Source: Janibacter massiliensis (GTDB lineage: Bacteria; Actinomycetota; Actinomycetes; Actinomycetales; Dermatophilaceae). From it: a stretch of 38,505 nucleotides of DNA. The position numbers and the translations under genes were made by a program. Below the pieces are notes generated by a model. The model did not search any database, was not told the DNA's origin, and saw nothing but the letters and a program-made list of their open reading frames with translations. Shown here piece by piece: positions 24,893-31,736 of this stretch (the stretch's first letter is position 1; each line of letters starts with the position of its first letter). Location: NCBI RefSeq assembly GCF_900289115.1, contig NZ_LT985196.1, positions 1,371,579-1,410,083 of the forward strand. The letters are read 5' to 3'.

Positions 24893-24898
24893 AGGATA
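24893..24898 (-). promoter_or_regulatory. -10 box TATCCT of the recombinase gene
   Basis: Minus-strand TATCCT ends seven bases before the ATG at 24885 and no SD is present, so the recombinase transcript should be leaderless. The box lies within a few bases of the presumed attachment site, and may itself have been formed or moved by integration. Confidence 0.5.
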
Positions 24899-24902
24899 TC
24901 GG

Positions 24903-24998
24903 TTGGCGATTGGTGTCCCCGTCGTCTTCCTCGTCCTGCCGATCACCGTCCTGTTCCTCGTCTTCCCGGGGTTCCGGATGTTCTCGTTCCAGCTCTGA
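24903..24998 (+). pseudogene. tadC-like (T2SS protein F family) gene, last 31 codons
   Basis: LAIGVPVVFLVLPITVLFLV followed by FPGFRMFSFQL and TGA is the final membrane helix and tail typical of TadC/GspF-family platform proteins. An in-frame TAG five codons upstream and the recombinase gene directly beyond show that the rest of the gene is missing. It lies 32 bp before the Flp-like pilin gene, as the last platform gene does in actinobacterial tad loci. Confidence 0.65.
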
Positions 24999-25030
24999 CC
25001 GACCACACCACCACCACGAAGGAAAGAACG

Positions 25031-25228
25031 ATGCAGCGCCTCATCGCCTACCAGATCCGCCTCACCCATGCCGTCCGCAGCCGCATGGAGTCCGACCGGG
25101 GGGACGTGCCCGGCTGGGTCCTCATCACCTTGATGACCGCCGGTCTCGTCACGGCGCTGTGGGCCATCGCCGACGACGCGCTGAAGAACGTGTTCCAGAA
25201 GGCGATCAGCTCCACCCAGGGACCGTGA
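25031..25228 (+). CDS. Flp-type pilin-like small membrane protein
   Basis: 65 residues. A basic N-terminal segment (MQRLIAYQIRLTHAVRSRME) is followed by D-R-G-D-V-P-G-WVLITLMTAGLVTALWAIA, a single hydrophobic helix preceded by a Gly-type prepilin-like junction, and a short C-terminal part. Such proteins occupy the Flp position in actinobacterial tad clusters. GGAAAG six bases before the ATG is the SD. The TGA overlaps the GTG of the TadE-like gene. Confidence 0.7.
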   Translation: MQRLIAYQIRLTHAVRSRMESDRGDVPGWVLITLMTAGLVTALWAIADDALKNVFQKAISSTQGP

Positions 25229-25635
25229 CGACGCCTGGAGGGCGACGGCCCACCCGCTGGTGGGAGGAGGAGACGGGGGCGGCCGCCGCTGACTTCGCGA
25301 TGGTCACCCCGATGCTCGTGCTCGTCTTCCTCGCGGTCATGCAGCTCGGGTTCGCCCTGCACGTCCGCAACACCGTCATCTCGTGCGCGGCTGAGGGGGC
25401 GCGGTACGGCGCTCGTGCCGGGGCGAGCCCGGCGGACGGGGCCGCCCGCACCCGGGAGCTCGTCGGCCGCTCGATCGATGGCCGGTACGCCCGGAACGTC
25501 CGGGCGGGGGAGTCGACGACCGCTGACGGGACCCGCGTCGTCGTCGTGGAGGTCGACGCGCCCTTGCCGGCGGTCGGCCCGCTGTCCGTCGGGACCGTCC
25601 ATGTGCGGGGGAGGGCCTATGCCGAGGACCAGTGA
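25225..25635 (+). CDS. TadE-like pilus assembly protein
   Basis: 136 residues. After a short N-terminus, EETGAAAADFAMVTPMLVLV plus FLAVMQLGFALHVRNTV is the TadE signature: a G/A-E/D-F junction followed by one hydrophobic helix; here the acidic residue is Asp (ADFAM) in place of the usual Glu. An AAxEGAR-type segment (CAAEGARYGAR) and an exported beta-rich tail follow. TadE pseudopilins are processed by the prepilin peptidase and help build Flp pili. GTG start coupled to the pilin stop (GTGA). Confidence 0.82.
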   Translation: MTTPGGRRPTRWWEEETGAAAADFAMVTPMLVLVFLAVMQLGFALHVRNTVISCAAEGARYGARAGASPADGAARTRELVGRSIDGRYARNVRAGESTTADGTRVVVVEVDAPLPAVGPLSVGTVHVRGRAYAEDQ

Positions 25636-26074
25636 CGCGCGTCGGCGGCTCGCGGACGAGTCCGGCTCGATCATCGTGGAGTACGTGTGGCTCGCGATCC
25701 TCATGCTCGTGCCGCTCGTCTACCTCGTCCTGTGCGTCGCCCGGGTGCAGGCCGGGTCGTACGCGGTGAGCCAGGCGGCGCGCGAGTCGAGCCGGGTGTT
25801 CATCGCTTCGGATGACGGCGCCACGGCAGGGACCCGCGCGCAGGCGGCCGCGGCGATCGCTTTCGAGGACCAGGGGTTCGGTGGCGCAGGGCGGGTCGAC
25901 ATCGCCTGCAGCGCGCGCCCGTGCCTCACCCCGGAGCAGAGGGTGACCAGCCGCGCGACGGTGTCGGTTCCCCTGCCGTTCGTCCCCGGCTTCGTCCGCG
26001 GGGTCGTCCCGCTGTCGGTGCCGGTGAGCGCGGAGCAGGTCGTCGTGGTCCCGCGGTACGGGGGCGGCGGATGA
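25619..26074 (+). CDS. TadE/TadF-like pseudopilin
   Basis: 151 residues. ADESGSIIVEYVWLAILMLV has the G-S-x-x-x-E pattern and hydrophobic helix of TadE/F proteins, followed by AVSQAARESSRVFI and an exported domain with a likely disulfide (IACSARPCLT). It begins 17 bp before the stop of the preceding tadE-like gene, with the strong SD GGGGGAGGG, and its stop overlaps the next ATG. Confidence 0.8.
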   Translation: MPRTSDARRRLADESGSIIVEYVWLAILMLVPLVYLVLCVARVQAGSYAVSQAARESSRVFIASDDGATAGTRAQAAAAIAFEDQGFGGAGRVDIACSARPCLTPEQRVTSRATVSVPLPFVPGFVRGVVPLSVPVSAEQVVVVPRYGGGG

Positions 26075-26568
26075 GGCGGGGCACCCGTGCGGCGCCGGCG
26101 ACACGTCGCCCCCCGCGGGAGCAGCTCACATCCGAGGAGTCAGGGACGATCACCCCGCTCGTGCTCGGCATGACGATCATCGCCATCACGCTCGTCTTCG
26201 GCATCGTCGGGGCGACGTCGGCCCACCTGTCCCGGATGCGGCTGCTCGATGCCGCGGACGCGGCGGCCCTCAACGCCTCCGACGAGGTGTCCTCGGCCTC
26301 GCTCTACGACACCGGTGTCGGTTCGGCGCTGCCGGTGTCCGACGAGGCGGTCCGGAGCTCGGCCGCGAGCTATCTCGCCCGACGGCAGCTACCCCCGCGG
26401 ATGCGGCAATGGCGCGTCGCGCCGGGGACGGGCGCCGTGGACGGGACGACCGCGGTGGTGGTCCTCGAGGGCGATGCCGAGCTCCCGCTCATCGGGTCGG
26501 CGCTGAAGGGGATCGGTGGGACGGTCCACATCACCGTCGAGTCCCGCGCCCGCTCCGACGTGGGCTGA
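26071..26568 (+). CDS. TadG-like / Flp pilus-associated membrane protein
   Basis: 165 residues. ESGTITPLVLGMTIIAITLVFGIVG is a TadG/TadE-type N-terminal anchor (G-x-I-x-x-L before a hydrophobic helix), then RLLDAADAAALNASDE, the usual D-A-A-D-A-A-A segment of the Rv3660c/TadG group, and an exported tail. ATGA overlap with the previous stop. It closes the pilus operon. Confidence 0.8.
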   Translation: MRRGTRAAPATRRPPREQLTSEESGTITPLVLGMTIIAITLVFGIVGATSAHLSRMRLLDAADAAALNASDEVSSASLYDTGVGSALPVSDEAVRSSAASYLARRQLPPRMRQWRVAPGTGAVDGTTAVVVLEGDAELPLIGSALKGIGGTVHITVESRARSDVG

Positions 26569-26580
26569 CGACACGCAGGC

Positions 26581-26619
26581 GTCCCTCGCCGACGACGCCC
26601 GCGCCGTCCGACGAGGGAC
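26581..26619 (+). terminator. Candidate hairpin after the pilus genes
   Basis: GTCCCTCG and CGAGGGAC give an 8-bp stem around a 23-nt loop, 12 bp after the last stop. There is no T-tract and the loop is long, so support is modest. Confidence 0.4.
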
Positions 26620-26669
26620 CGGGCACGGGGCCACCCGTCCGGAGGCTGTCGGGGCGCGCCCTGCTTGCA

Positions 26670-26675
26670 TAGGGT
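26670..26675 (+). promoter_or_regulatory. -10 box TAGGGT upstream of the AI-2E-type transporter gene
   Basis: GCATAGGGTG gives TAGGGT at 26670-26675. Start of transcription near 26682 would give a leader of about 65 nt. This gene, unlike several neighbours, is therefore not leaderless. Confidence 0.4.
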
Positions 26676-26747
26676 GAGCGCGACGCATCCCGGAACTTCT
26701 CTGCAGCCACCGCCGCCGACCAGCGACGACGACCGATCGGAACCCAC

Positions 26748-28094
26748 GTGACCGACCCCCGCGACAACGACCGCTCGCCCGAGGCCCGCGACGAGGGTGC
26801 CGCGACCGCTGCGGGAGCGACCGCCGTCGAGACCCACGAGGACGCCGAGAGCCCCGGCTCGCTCTACCCGGCGACCGATGACCCCAAGGACGGGGTCATC
26901 GCGACGCAGGCGGAGCTCGAGCACGACCTCTCCGACCCCGACCCGCGGCACGTCCACGAGGCGGAGGAGAACCACCGGGTCCTCGCCCGCCTGTCGCCGG
27001 CGCTGACGCTGCTGCTCGGGCTGGCCGCGACCGCGATCGCGATCGGGTTCCTCCGGGGGCTGAAGGACATCGTCGCGCCGACGTTCCTCGCGGTGACCCT
27101 CATCATCGCGGTCTACCCCCTGTACCGGCGGCTCGACCGGTGGCTGCCCGCATGGCTCGCCGCGACGCTGCTCGTGCTCATGCTCTACGGCATCCTCATC
27201 CTCCTCGCCGGCGCGCTCGGCCTCGCGGCGACGCTCGTGGCCCAAGAGCTGGGCAAGCCGGAGTACACCCAGAAGTTCACCGAGCTGGTCGATAAGGGGC
27301 AGGTGCTGCTCGCCCGCTACGGGGTCGAGCAGCAGCAGCTCGACAGCGCGATGCAGTCCTTCGACATCAGGCAGCTCGGCGGGCTCGCCAGCCAGGTCGT
27401 CTCCACGCTGACCAACACGACGACGACGATGCTCTTCCTCCTCACCGTCATGCTCTTCCTCGCGATGGACTCCGGGGGCGTCGTCCAGCGGCTGCGTGGC
27501 CTGCACGCCCTGAAGCCGGACATCGCGGACGCGCTCGTCGACTTCGGGCGCCGGGTGCGCACCTACTGGGTGGTCAGCACCGTCTTCGGTCTCATCGTCG
27601 CGGTGCTCGACGGCATCGCCCTGCGGATGCTCGGGGTGCCGCTCGTCCTGGCGATGGTCATCATCGCCTTCGTCACCAACTACATCCCGAACATCGGGTT
27701 CGTCATCGGTCTCCTCCCGCCGACCATCCTCGCGCTCGTGGCCAACGGCCCGGTGACGGCGCTGTGGGTCGTCGTCATCTACTCCCTGCTCAACTTCACG
27801 ATCCAGTCCGTCCTCCAGCCGAAGTTCACCGGGGACGCGGTCGGCATCAACGCGACGACCGCCTTCCTCTCCCTCGTGTTCTGGGGCTGGGTCTTCGGTG
27901 GGCTCGGGGCGCTGCTGGCCATCCCGCTGACCCTGTTCGTCAAGTCGCTGCTCATCGACCGCGACCCGACGACGGCGTGGATCAACCAGTTCATCGCCGC
28001 GGACCCGCCCAAGAAGCAGGTCGAGGGCGTCGCCGAGGCCGGCGGGGTCGACCTCTCGGGCGAGCGCACCCACGGCGTCAGCGCCAGCGCCTGA
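26748..28094 (+). CDS. AI-2E family transporter (PerM/TqsA-like)
   Basis: 448 residues. A polar, acidic N-terminal region of ~80 residues precedes paired helices (LTLLLGLAATAIAIGFL, IVAPTFLAVTLIIAVYPLY, LAATLLVLMLYGILILLAGAL), a helical linker (~150-215), another pair (TTMLFLLTVMLFLAMD) and the family core WVVSTVFGLIVAVLDGIALRM, FVTNYIPNIGFVIGLLPPT, FWGWVFGGLGALLAIPLTLFVK. The YIPNIG and GALLAIPLT motifs identify the AI-2E/UPF0118 family, whose members export quorum signals or act as Na+/H+ antiporters; substrate unknown. GTG start without a strong SD. Confidence 0.88.
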   Translation: MTDPRDNDRSPEARDEGAATAAGATAVETHEDAESPGSLYPATDDPKDGVIATQAELEHDLSDPDPRHVHEAEENHRVLARLSPALTLLLGLAATAIAIGFLRGLKDIVAPTFLAVTLIIAVYPLYRRLDRWLPAWLAATLLVLMLYGILILLAGALGLAATLVAQELGKPEYTQKFTELVDKGQVLLARYGVEQQQLDSAMQSFDIRQLGGLASQVVSTLTNTTTTMLFLLTVMLFLAMDSGGVVQRLRGLHALKPDIADALVDFGRRVRTYWVVSTVFGLIVAVLDGIALRMLGVPLVLAMVIIAFVTNYIPNIGFVIGLLPPTILALVANGPVTALWVVVIYSLLNFTIQSVLQPKFTGDAVGINATTAFLSLVFWGWVFGGLGALLAIPLTLFVKSLLIDRDPTTAWINQFIAADPPKKQVEGVAEAGGVDLSGERTHGVSASA

Positions 28095-28112
28095 CCGCCG
28101 CTCGCACCGGCA

Positions 28113-28130
28113 GGGCCCTCGCGCGGGCCC
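28113..28130 (+). terminator. Weak hairpin between transporter and prfB
   Basis: Two GGGCCC hexamers separated by six bases can pair as a short GC hairpin 18 bp after the transporter stop. It is small and without a T-tract. Confidence 0.3.
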
Positions 28131-28149
28131 CGCGCCTTTCCGGCGCGAG

Positions 28150-28155
28150 TAGGCT
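28150..28155 (+). promoter_or_regulatory. -10 box TAGGCT of prfB
   Basis: TAGGCT ends eight bases before the GTG of prfB. No SD is present. This fits a leaderless or nearly leaderless transcript. Confidence 0.6.
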
Positions 28156-28163
28156 GCCTCCTC

Positions 28164-29285
28164 GTGGCTGTCGACTTCACTCAAGAGATCTCCGACCTGC
28201 GCACGACGATGAGCTCGGTCCGAGACGTGACCGATCTGCCCGCCCTCGAGGCGCAGATCGCCGACCTCGAGCAGCAGTCGGCCGCCCCCGACCTGTGGGA
28301 CGACCAGGAGAAGGCCCAGCAGGTGACGTCCGCCCTGTCCCGGGCGAAGGCCGAGCACGACCGGATCGTCGGGATGGACCAGCGGATCGAGGACCTCGAG
28401 GTGCTCGTCCAGATGGGCCAGGAGGAGGGGGGCGACGATGGCGCGGACGTCCTCGCCGAGGCCGAGGCCGAGCTGACGAAGCTCCGCAAGGCCGTCGGCG
28501 AGCTCGAGGTCCGCACCCTGCTGTCGGGGGAGTACGACGAGCGCGAGGCCGTCGTGACGATCCGTGCCGGCGCCGGTGGCGTCGACGCCGCGGACTTCGC
28601 CGAGATGCTCATGCGGATGTACCTGCGCTGGGCCGAGCGGCACGGCTACCCGACGAAGGTCATGGACACCTCGTACGCGGAGGAGGCGGGCCTGAAGTCG
28701 GTGACCTTCGAGGTCAACGTCCCCTACGCCTACGGCAACCTGTCCGTCGAGGGCGGCACCCACCGGCTCGTGCGGATCAGCCCGTTCGACAACCAGGGCC
28801 GCCGTCAGACGAGCTTCGCGGCCGTCGAGGTCATCCCCCTCATCGAGGGCACGGACTCGATCGAGATCCCCGAGAACGAGATCAAGGTGGACGTCTTCCG
28901 CTCCTCCGGACCCGGTGGCCAGAGCGTCAACACGACCGACTCGGCCGTCCGGATGACCCACATCCCGACCGGGATCGTCGTCTCGATGCAGAACGAGAAG
29001 TCGCAGATCCAGAACCGCGCCGCCGCGCTGCGCGTCCTGCAGTCCCGCCTCCTGCTCCAGAAGAAGGCCGAGGAGGCCGCCGAGCGCAAGGAGCTCGCGG
29101 GGGACATCAAGGCGAGCTGGGGCGACCAGATGCGCTCCTACGTCCTGAACCCGTACCAGATGGTCAAGGACCTGCGGACGAACCACGAGTCGGGCAACCC
29201 GACGGCGATCTTCGACGGGGACATCGACGCCTTCATCGAGTCCGGGATCCGCTGGCGGATCGAGCAGGCGCGGGCCGAGGACTGA
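28164..29285 (+). CDS. prfB: Peptide chain release factor 2
   Basis: 373 residues. It reads UGA and UAA stop codons and triggers peptide release. The stop-codon recognition tripeptide SPF is at 206-208 ([16 protein letters not shown]) and the catalytic GGQ at 251-253 ([17 protein letters not shown]). The N-terminal helical domain ([21 protein letters not shown]) is typical of RF2. There is no internal UGA near codon 26, so the autoregulatory +1 frameshift of E. coli prfB is not used here. prfB, ftsE, ftsX and smpB also cluster in mycobacteria. Confidence 0.97.
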   Translation: MAVDFTQEISDLRTTMSSVRDVTDLPALEAQIADLEQQSAAPDLWDDQEKAQQVTSALSRAKAEHDRIVGMDQRIEDLEVLVQMGQEEGGDDGADVLAEAEAELTKLRKAVGELEVRTLLSGEYDEREAVVTIRAGAGGVDAADFAEMLMRMYLRWAERHGYPTKVMDTSYAEEAGLKSVTFEVNVPYAYGNLSVEGGTHRLVRISPFDNQGRRQTSFAAVEVIPLIEGTDSIEIPENEIKVDVFRSSGPGGQSVNTTDSAVRMTHIPTGIVVSMQNEKSQIQNRAAALRVLQSRLLLQKKAEEAAERKELAGDIKASWGDQMRSYVLNPYQMVKDLRTNHESGNPTAIFDGDIDAFIESGIRWRIEQARAED

Positions 29286-29321
29286 CCCGGCCGGCACGAC
29301 CCGCGCGTACCGGCGCGTGCC

Positions 29322-29335
29322 GGGGAGTTCTCCCC
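29322..29335. repeat. Perfect palindrome upstream of the toxin operon
   Basis: GGGGAGTTCTCCCC, 14 bp, about 25 bp upstream of a possible -10 box TACGCT (29360-29365; TGGATC 17 bp before it would be the -35). It could be the end of the prfB transcript or an operator for the toxin locus. Confidence 0.35.
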
Positions 29336-29411
29336 ATGGATCGCGGCCGCGGCCGCTCCTACGCTCATCACCCGTAGGTGTGACCGACCACGACCGACGG
29401 GGAATCGACCG

Positions 29412-30401
29412 ATGGCCAGCACGCTCCAGCAGGGGATGGACCCGGCCCGGGTCCGCGAGGTGGCGACCGCGCTCGCCGATCTCGGCAGGCGGACCCACGC
29501 GGTCCGGGACGACGGGACGACGGTCGCGGGCCAGCTGTCGCAGGTCTGGCTCGGCGCCGACCTCGAGGCGTTCTCGAGGGACTGGAACACCCGGGCGCAG
29601 CAGGTGACGGACGCCGCCACGGGGCTCGAGCGGATCGCCGACCTGCTCCACCGCCAGGCCGACGCGCAGGAGGAGACCTCGTCGTCGGGTGGGGTCGGTG
29701 CCAGCGGTGCGGGCGCGACCGGGGGCGGCGTGCGCGCGACGGCGGCGCCGATGCGGGCGCTCGGGCTCCTCGGGGTCGGCGCGGGAGTCGGTGCCTTCGA
29801 GGCGACCCCGATCCTCGCCGCGGCCGCGCAGGCGTCTGGTGGAGCGAAGGACAAGGACAAGGCCAACGGCCCGATGGGGCAGACGATCCCCGAGGACGCG
29901 ATCCGCGTGACCTCGGGGACGAAGGGCAACTGGACCGAGGAGCTGCTGCACCCGAAGCCGAACAGCACGTACTGGGTCAACGACCGCTACCTGTACGTCA
30001 CCGACGACAAGGGGCGCGTGGAGAACGCGTACGGCACCCTCGACGCGATCCGTGACGGTGTGCGGAACGAGTCCGCGCAACGACGTGCCGGGTTCGAGGA
30101 CCGGCAGGTCGGGGACCAGGGCGGTCACATCTTCGGCCGGCAGTTCGGCGGCCCGGGGGAGGACCTCAACATGCTCGCCATGGCCGCGGCGGTCAACGGC
30201 GGCAAGCAGTTCGGCGCGCTCGAGACGACGTGGGCCGACCTCATCAAGGAGGGGCACGTCGTCGAGATGCACCTCGAGCCGACGTACCCCGGTGACAGCA
30301 AGCGGCCGGAGAGCTTCGTGGTCGAATGGACGAAGGACGGTGAGGCCCAGCCGCCCGTCAAGTTCCGCAACATCGGCACCGGGGAGCTGAAGAACAAGTG
30401 A
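29412..30401 (+). CDS. Polymorphic toxin: WXG100-like head with EssD-type DNA/RNA nuclease tail
   Basis: 329 residues. The N-terminal ~85 (MDPARVREVATALADLGRRT ... VWLGADLEAFSRDWN) form a WXG100/ESX-like helical hairpin with a W-x-G/A-x-D-x-E-x-F motif. A Gly/Ala-rich linker with a hydrophobic stretch (~95-150) follows. The C-terminal ~160 residues match the EssD-like non-specific endonuclease family: YVTDDKGRVENAYGTLD, then DQGGHIFGRQFGGPGEDLN with catalytic His239 and metal-binding Asn253. Such proteins leave through type VII-like secretion and kill competitors by degrading nucleic acid. The immunity-like gene follows with a GTGA overlap. The start ATG lacks a strong SD. Confidence 0.85.
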   Translation: MASTLQQGMDPARVREVATALADLGRRTHAVRDDGTTVAGQLSQVWLGADLEAFSRDWNTRAQQVTDAATGLERIADLLHRQADAQEETSSSGGVGASGAGATGGGVRATAAPMRALGLLGVGAGVGAFEATPILAAAAQASGGAKDKDKANGPMGQTIPEDAIRVTSGTKGNWTEELLHPKPNSTYWVNDRYLYVTDDKGRVENAYGTLDAIRDGVRNESAQRRAGFEDRQVGDQGGHIFGRQFGGPGEDLNMLAMAAAVNGGKQFGALETTWADLIKEGHVVEMHLEPTYPGDSKRPESFVVEWTKDGEAQPPVKFRNIGTGELKNK

Positions 30402-30808
30402 ACGAGAACGTGATGGAGCTCCAGCAGGAGGTCGCCCGGCGCGCCGTGGCCGACGCGGGGGAGCGGGAGTGGGACCGCATCACGCTGTCCTACGTCGACA
30501 TCGACGTCGTCTCGACCCTCGACCTCCAGGTGCACCTCGGTGAGAAGGCCGAGCGGCTGACCCGGTTCACCTGCGACGACCCGTACCACGAGCTGCGCGC
30601 CGCGATGGCCACGCCCGAGCACGGCACCTGGTACTCCTCGACGTGCGAGATCACCGAGGACGGCCGGTTCCGATTCCACTTCGAGCAGGAGGAGCGTCCG
30701 GTGCTCGGCGGCGGGGTCCCCGTCACCGACGAGTCGCTCATCGCTGACCAGCATCGCTTCCCGCGGCCCGCCGACGAGCTCCCGGCCTGGCACCCCGCCG
30801 CGCGATGA
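30398..30808 (+). CDS. Putative immunity protein (YezG/DUF600-like)
   Basis: 136 residues, acidic and cytoplasmic. EREWDRITLSYVDIDVVSTLDLQVHLG, YHELRAAMATPEHGTWYSSTCEITEDGRFRFHFEQEERP and SLIADQHRFPR follow the pattern of YezG-type immunity proteins, the usual partners of EssD/YeeF-like nucleases. Translational coupling to the toxin (GTGA) and the acidic character support an inhibitor of the nuclease. The stop overlaps the next ATG. Confidence 0.75.
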   Translation: MNENVMELQQEVARRAVADAGEREWDRITLSYVDIDVVSTLDLQVHLGEKAERLTRFTCDDPYHELRAAMATPEHGTWYSSTCEITEDGRFRFHFEQEERPVLGGGVPVTDESLIADQHRFPRPADELPAWHPAAR

Positions 30809-31050
30809 GCCTGACCCACGGGCTCGATCCGGCTAGGGTTCGCGAGGTCGCCGCAGCCTTCCGGAGGATCGCCGAGTCCGCCACCGAGGTGCAGGACGGC
30901 GTGACGGCGACGGTCCACCAGCTGGCCCAGGTGTGGGTCGGGCCGGACCTCGAGCACTTCGACCGCAGCTGGCAGGTGTATGCACGGCAGCAGCACGCGG
31001 AGGTGCGGGCACCCGTCGTCACCGTCGAAGGAGGCCAGGCCGGTGGTTGA
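30805..31050 (+). CDS. Truncated WXG100-like protein, paralogue of the toxin head
   Basis: 81 residues. LDPARVREVAAAFRRIAESA ... LAQVWVGPDLEHFDRSW aligns with residues ~9-60 of the toxin at 29412 (both have DPARVREVA and QVW-x-G-x-DLE-x-F). It then ends without linker or nuclease. Either it is a secretion partner of WXG100 type or the head of a second toxin that lost its tail. Coupled by ATGA to the immunity gene. Its last codons form the left copy of a direct repeat (30993-31038). Confidence 0.7.
   Translation: MSLTHGLDPARVREVAAAFRRIAESATEVQDGVTATVHQLAQVWVGPDLEHFDRSWQVYARQQHAEVRAPVVTVEGGQAGG
30993..31038 (+). repeat. Left copy of a 46-bp imperfect direct repeat
   Basis: Begins GCACGCGGAGGTGCGGGC; 38 of 46 positions equal 31682-31727, the first 18 exactly. 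It encodes HAEVRAPVVTVEGGQ in the WXG-like gene. Confidence 0.75.
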
Positions 31051-31615
31051 GCGGACGTTCGCCGAGCTGAAGGAGGCGCTGCGTCGGGCGGGTCGGGATC
31101 ACGAGCACATCGGGTGGAACGGCGAGTCGGTGAACGATTCCGATGGAGGTTCGCGCTTCGAGCCGATGCCAGACGGATCAGTGCGAATGACGGGTTCGTA
31201 CCGGGGCAGGCCGGGCAAGGTCGAATGGTTCGAGTCAGAGGATGCTGCGGTGCGGGCGGTGGCCGAGATGTATCCCGAGGTGTGCGTGCCGTGGGCTGCG
31301 GAGGAGGCCCCGCTGCGGGGGACTGCGCCGCAGCGGCCGCGGACGGTGGAGGATCTGCAGCGGGCGCTGGCGGGCACGGGTCCGATCGAGCGGGACGTGG
31401 CGTGGTTGGGTGATCGACCGCTCCGTCCGGACAACGTCTCGGATCGCTTCGAGCGGCTGCCGGACGGTCGGGTGGCTCGTCGTACCTTCTCCTCCGGGAA
31501 GGAGCTTCAGCCGGTCGTGAGCGAGTCGGAGGATGCCGCGGTCCGCCAGTACGTGTGGTCCGTCGGACGGTACGACGTGCTGGTGCGGTGGGCGACCGAG
31601 GACAACACTCCCTGA
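31043..31615 (+). CDS. Internally duplicated protein of the toxin locus (possible orphan immunity protein)
   Basis: 190 residues made of two related halves of ~90 residues. Half one: [20 protein letters not shown] ... [12 protein letters not shown] ... [25 protein letters not shown]. Half two: [20 protein letters not shown] ... [12 protein letters not shown] ... [27 protein letters not shown]. Shared positions include W-x-G, R-F-E-x-x-P-D-G and S-E-S/F-E-D-A-A-V-R. No signal or membrane segment. I do not recognise the family; tandem-domain immunity proteins are known in polymorphic-toxin loci, hence the suggestion. GTG 31043 has GAAGGAGG eight bases upstream and overlaps the preceding stop. 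Confidence 0.65.
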   Translation: MVERTFAELKEALRRAGRDHEHIGWNGESVNDSDGGSRFEPMPDGSVRMTGSYRGRPGKVEWFESEDAAVRAVAEMYPEVCVPWAAEEAPLRGTAPQRPRTVEDLQRALAGTGPIERDVAWLGDRPLRPDNVSDRFERLPDGRVARRTFSSGKELQPVVSESEDAAVRQYVWSVGRYDVLVRWATEDNTP

Positions 31616-31663
31616 GGGCGCGCCGAGGTTCGCCCGGACCGCGGTGCGTGGAGGCCGCGCGCC

Positions 31664-31669
31664 TATCCT
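31664..31669 (+). promoter_or_regulatory. -10 box TATCCT upstream of ftsE
   Basis: TATCCT (31664-31669) is followed by a ~60-nt leader that contains the right copy of the direct repeat. It is the best promoter candidate for ftsEX. Confidence 0.4.
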
Positions 31670-31681
31670 CGGGGGTGCCCG

Positions 31682-31727
31682 GCACGCGGAGGTGCGGGCG
31701 CCCACCGAACCCGGCGAACGAGGCCAG
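31682..31727 (+). repeat. Right copy of the 46-bp imperfect direct repeat
   Basis: It lies in the leader of ftsE, ten bases before the start codon, and in the same frame still reads [15 protein letters not shown], close to the end of the WXG-like protein. Confidence 0.75.
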
Positions 31728-31736
31728 CGCGCGCGC

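Larger units (their letters stand above)
15470..24902. mobile_element. Degraded genomic island between an ftsK-like remnant and a tadC remnant
   Basis: Both edges are broken host genes: the C-terminal third of an FtsK-like ATPase on the left and the last 31 codons of a tadC-like gene on the right. Inside are a large serine recombinase, three insertion sequences, accessory genes with lower GC and mixed codon use, and several truncated or frameshifted genes. The recombinase reads away from the right edge, as expected for an integrase next to its attachment site (near 24886-24905). The left attachment site was not found and has probably been lost by IS-mediated deletion. Confidence 0.65.

Noticed and set aside
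28164-28260. Programmed +1 frameshift in prfB
   Set aside because: The reading frame from the GTG is open to the end without an internal UGA near codon 26, so none is needed.
26370-30272. Very long (1,300-codon) minus-strand open frame opposite AI-2E transporter, prfB and toxin genes
   Set aside because: High-GC antisense shadow: composition is V/D/R/E/G-rich without domains, and the opposite strand holds well-supported genes.
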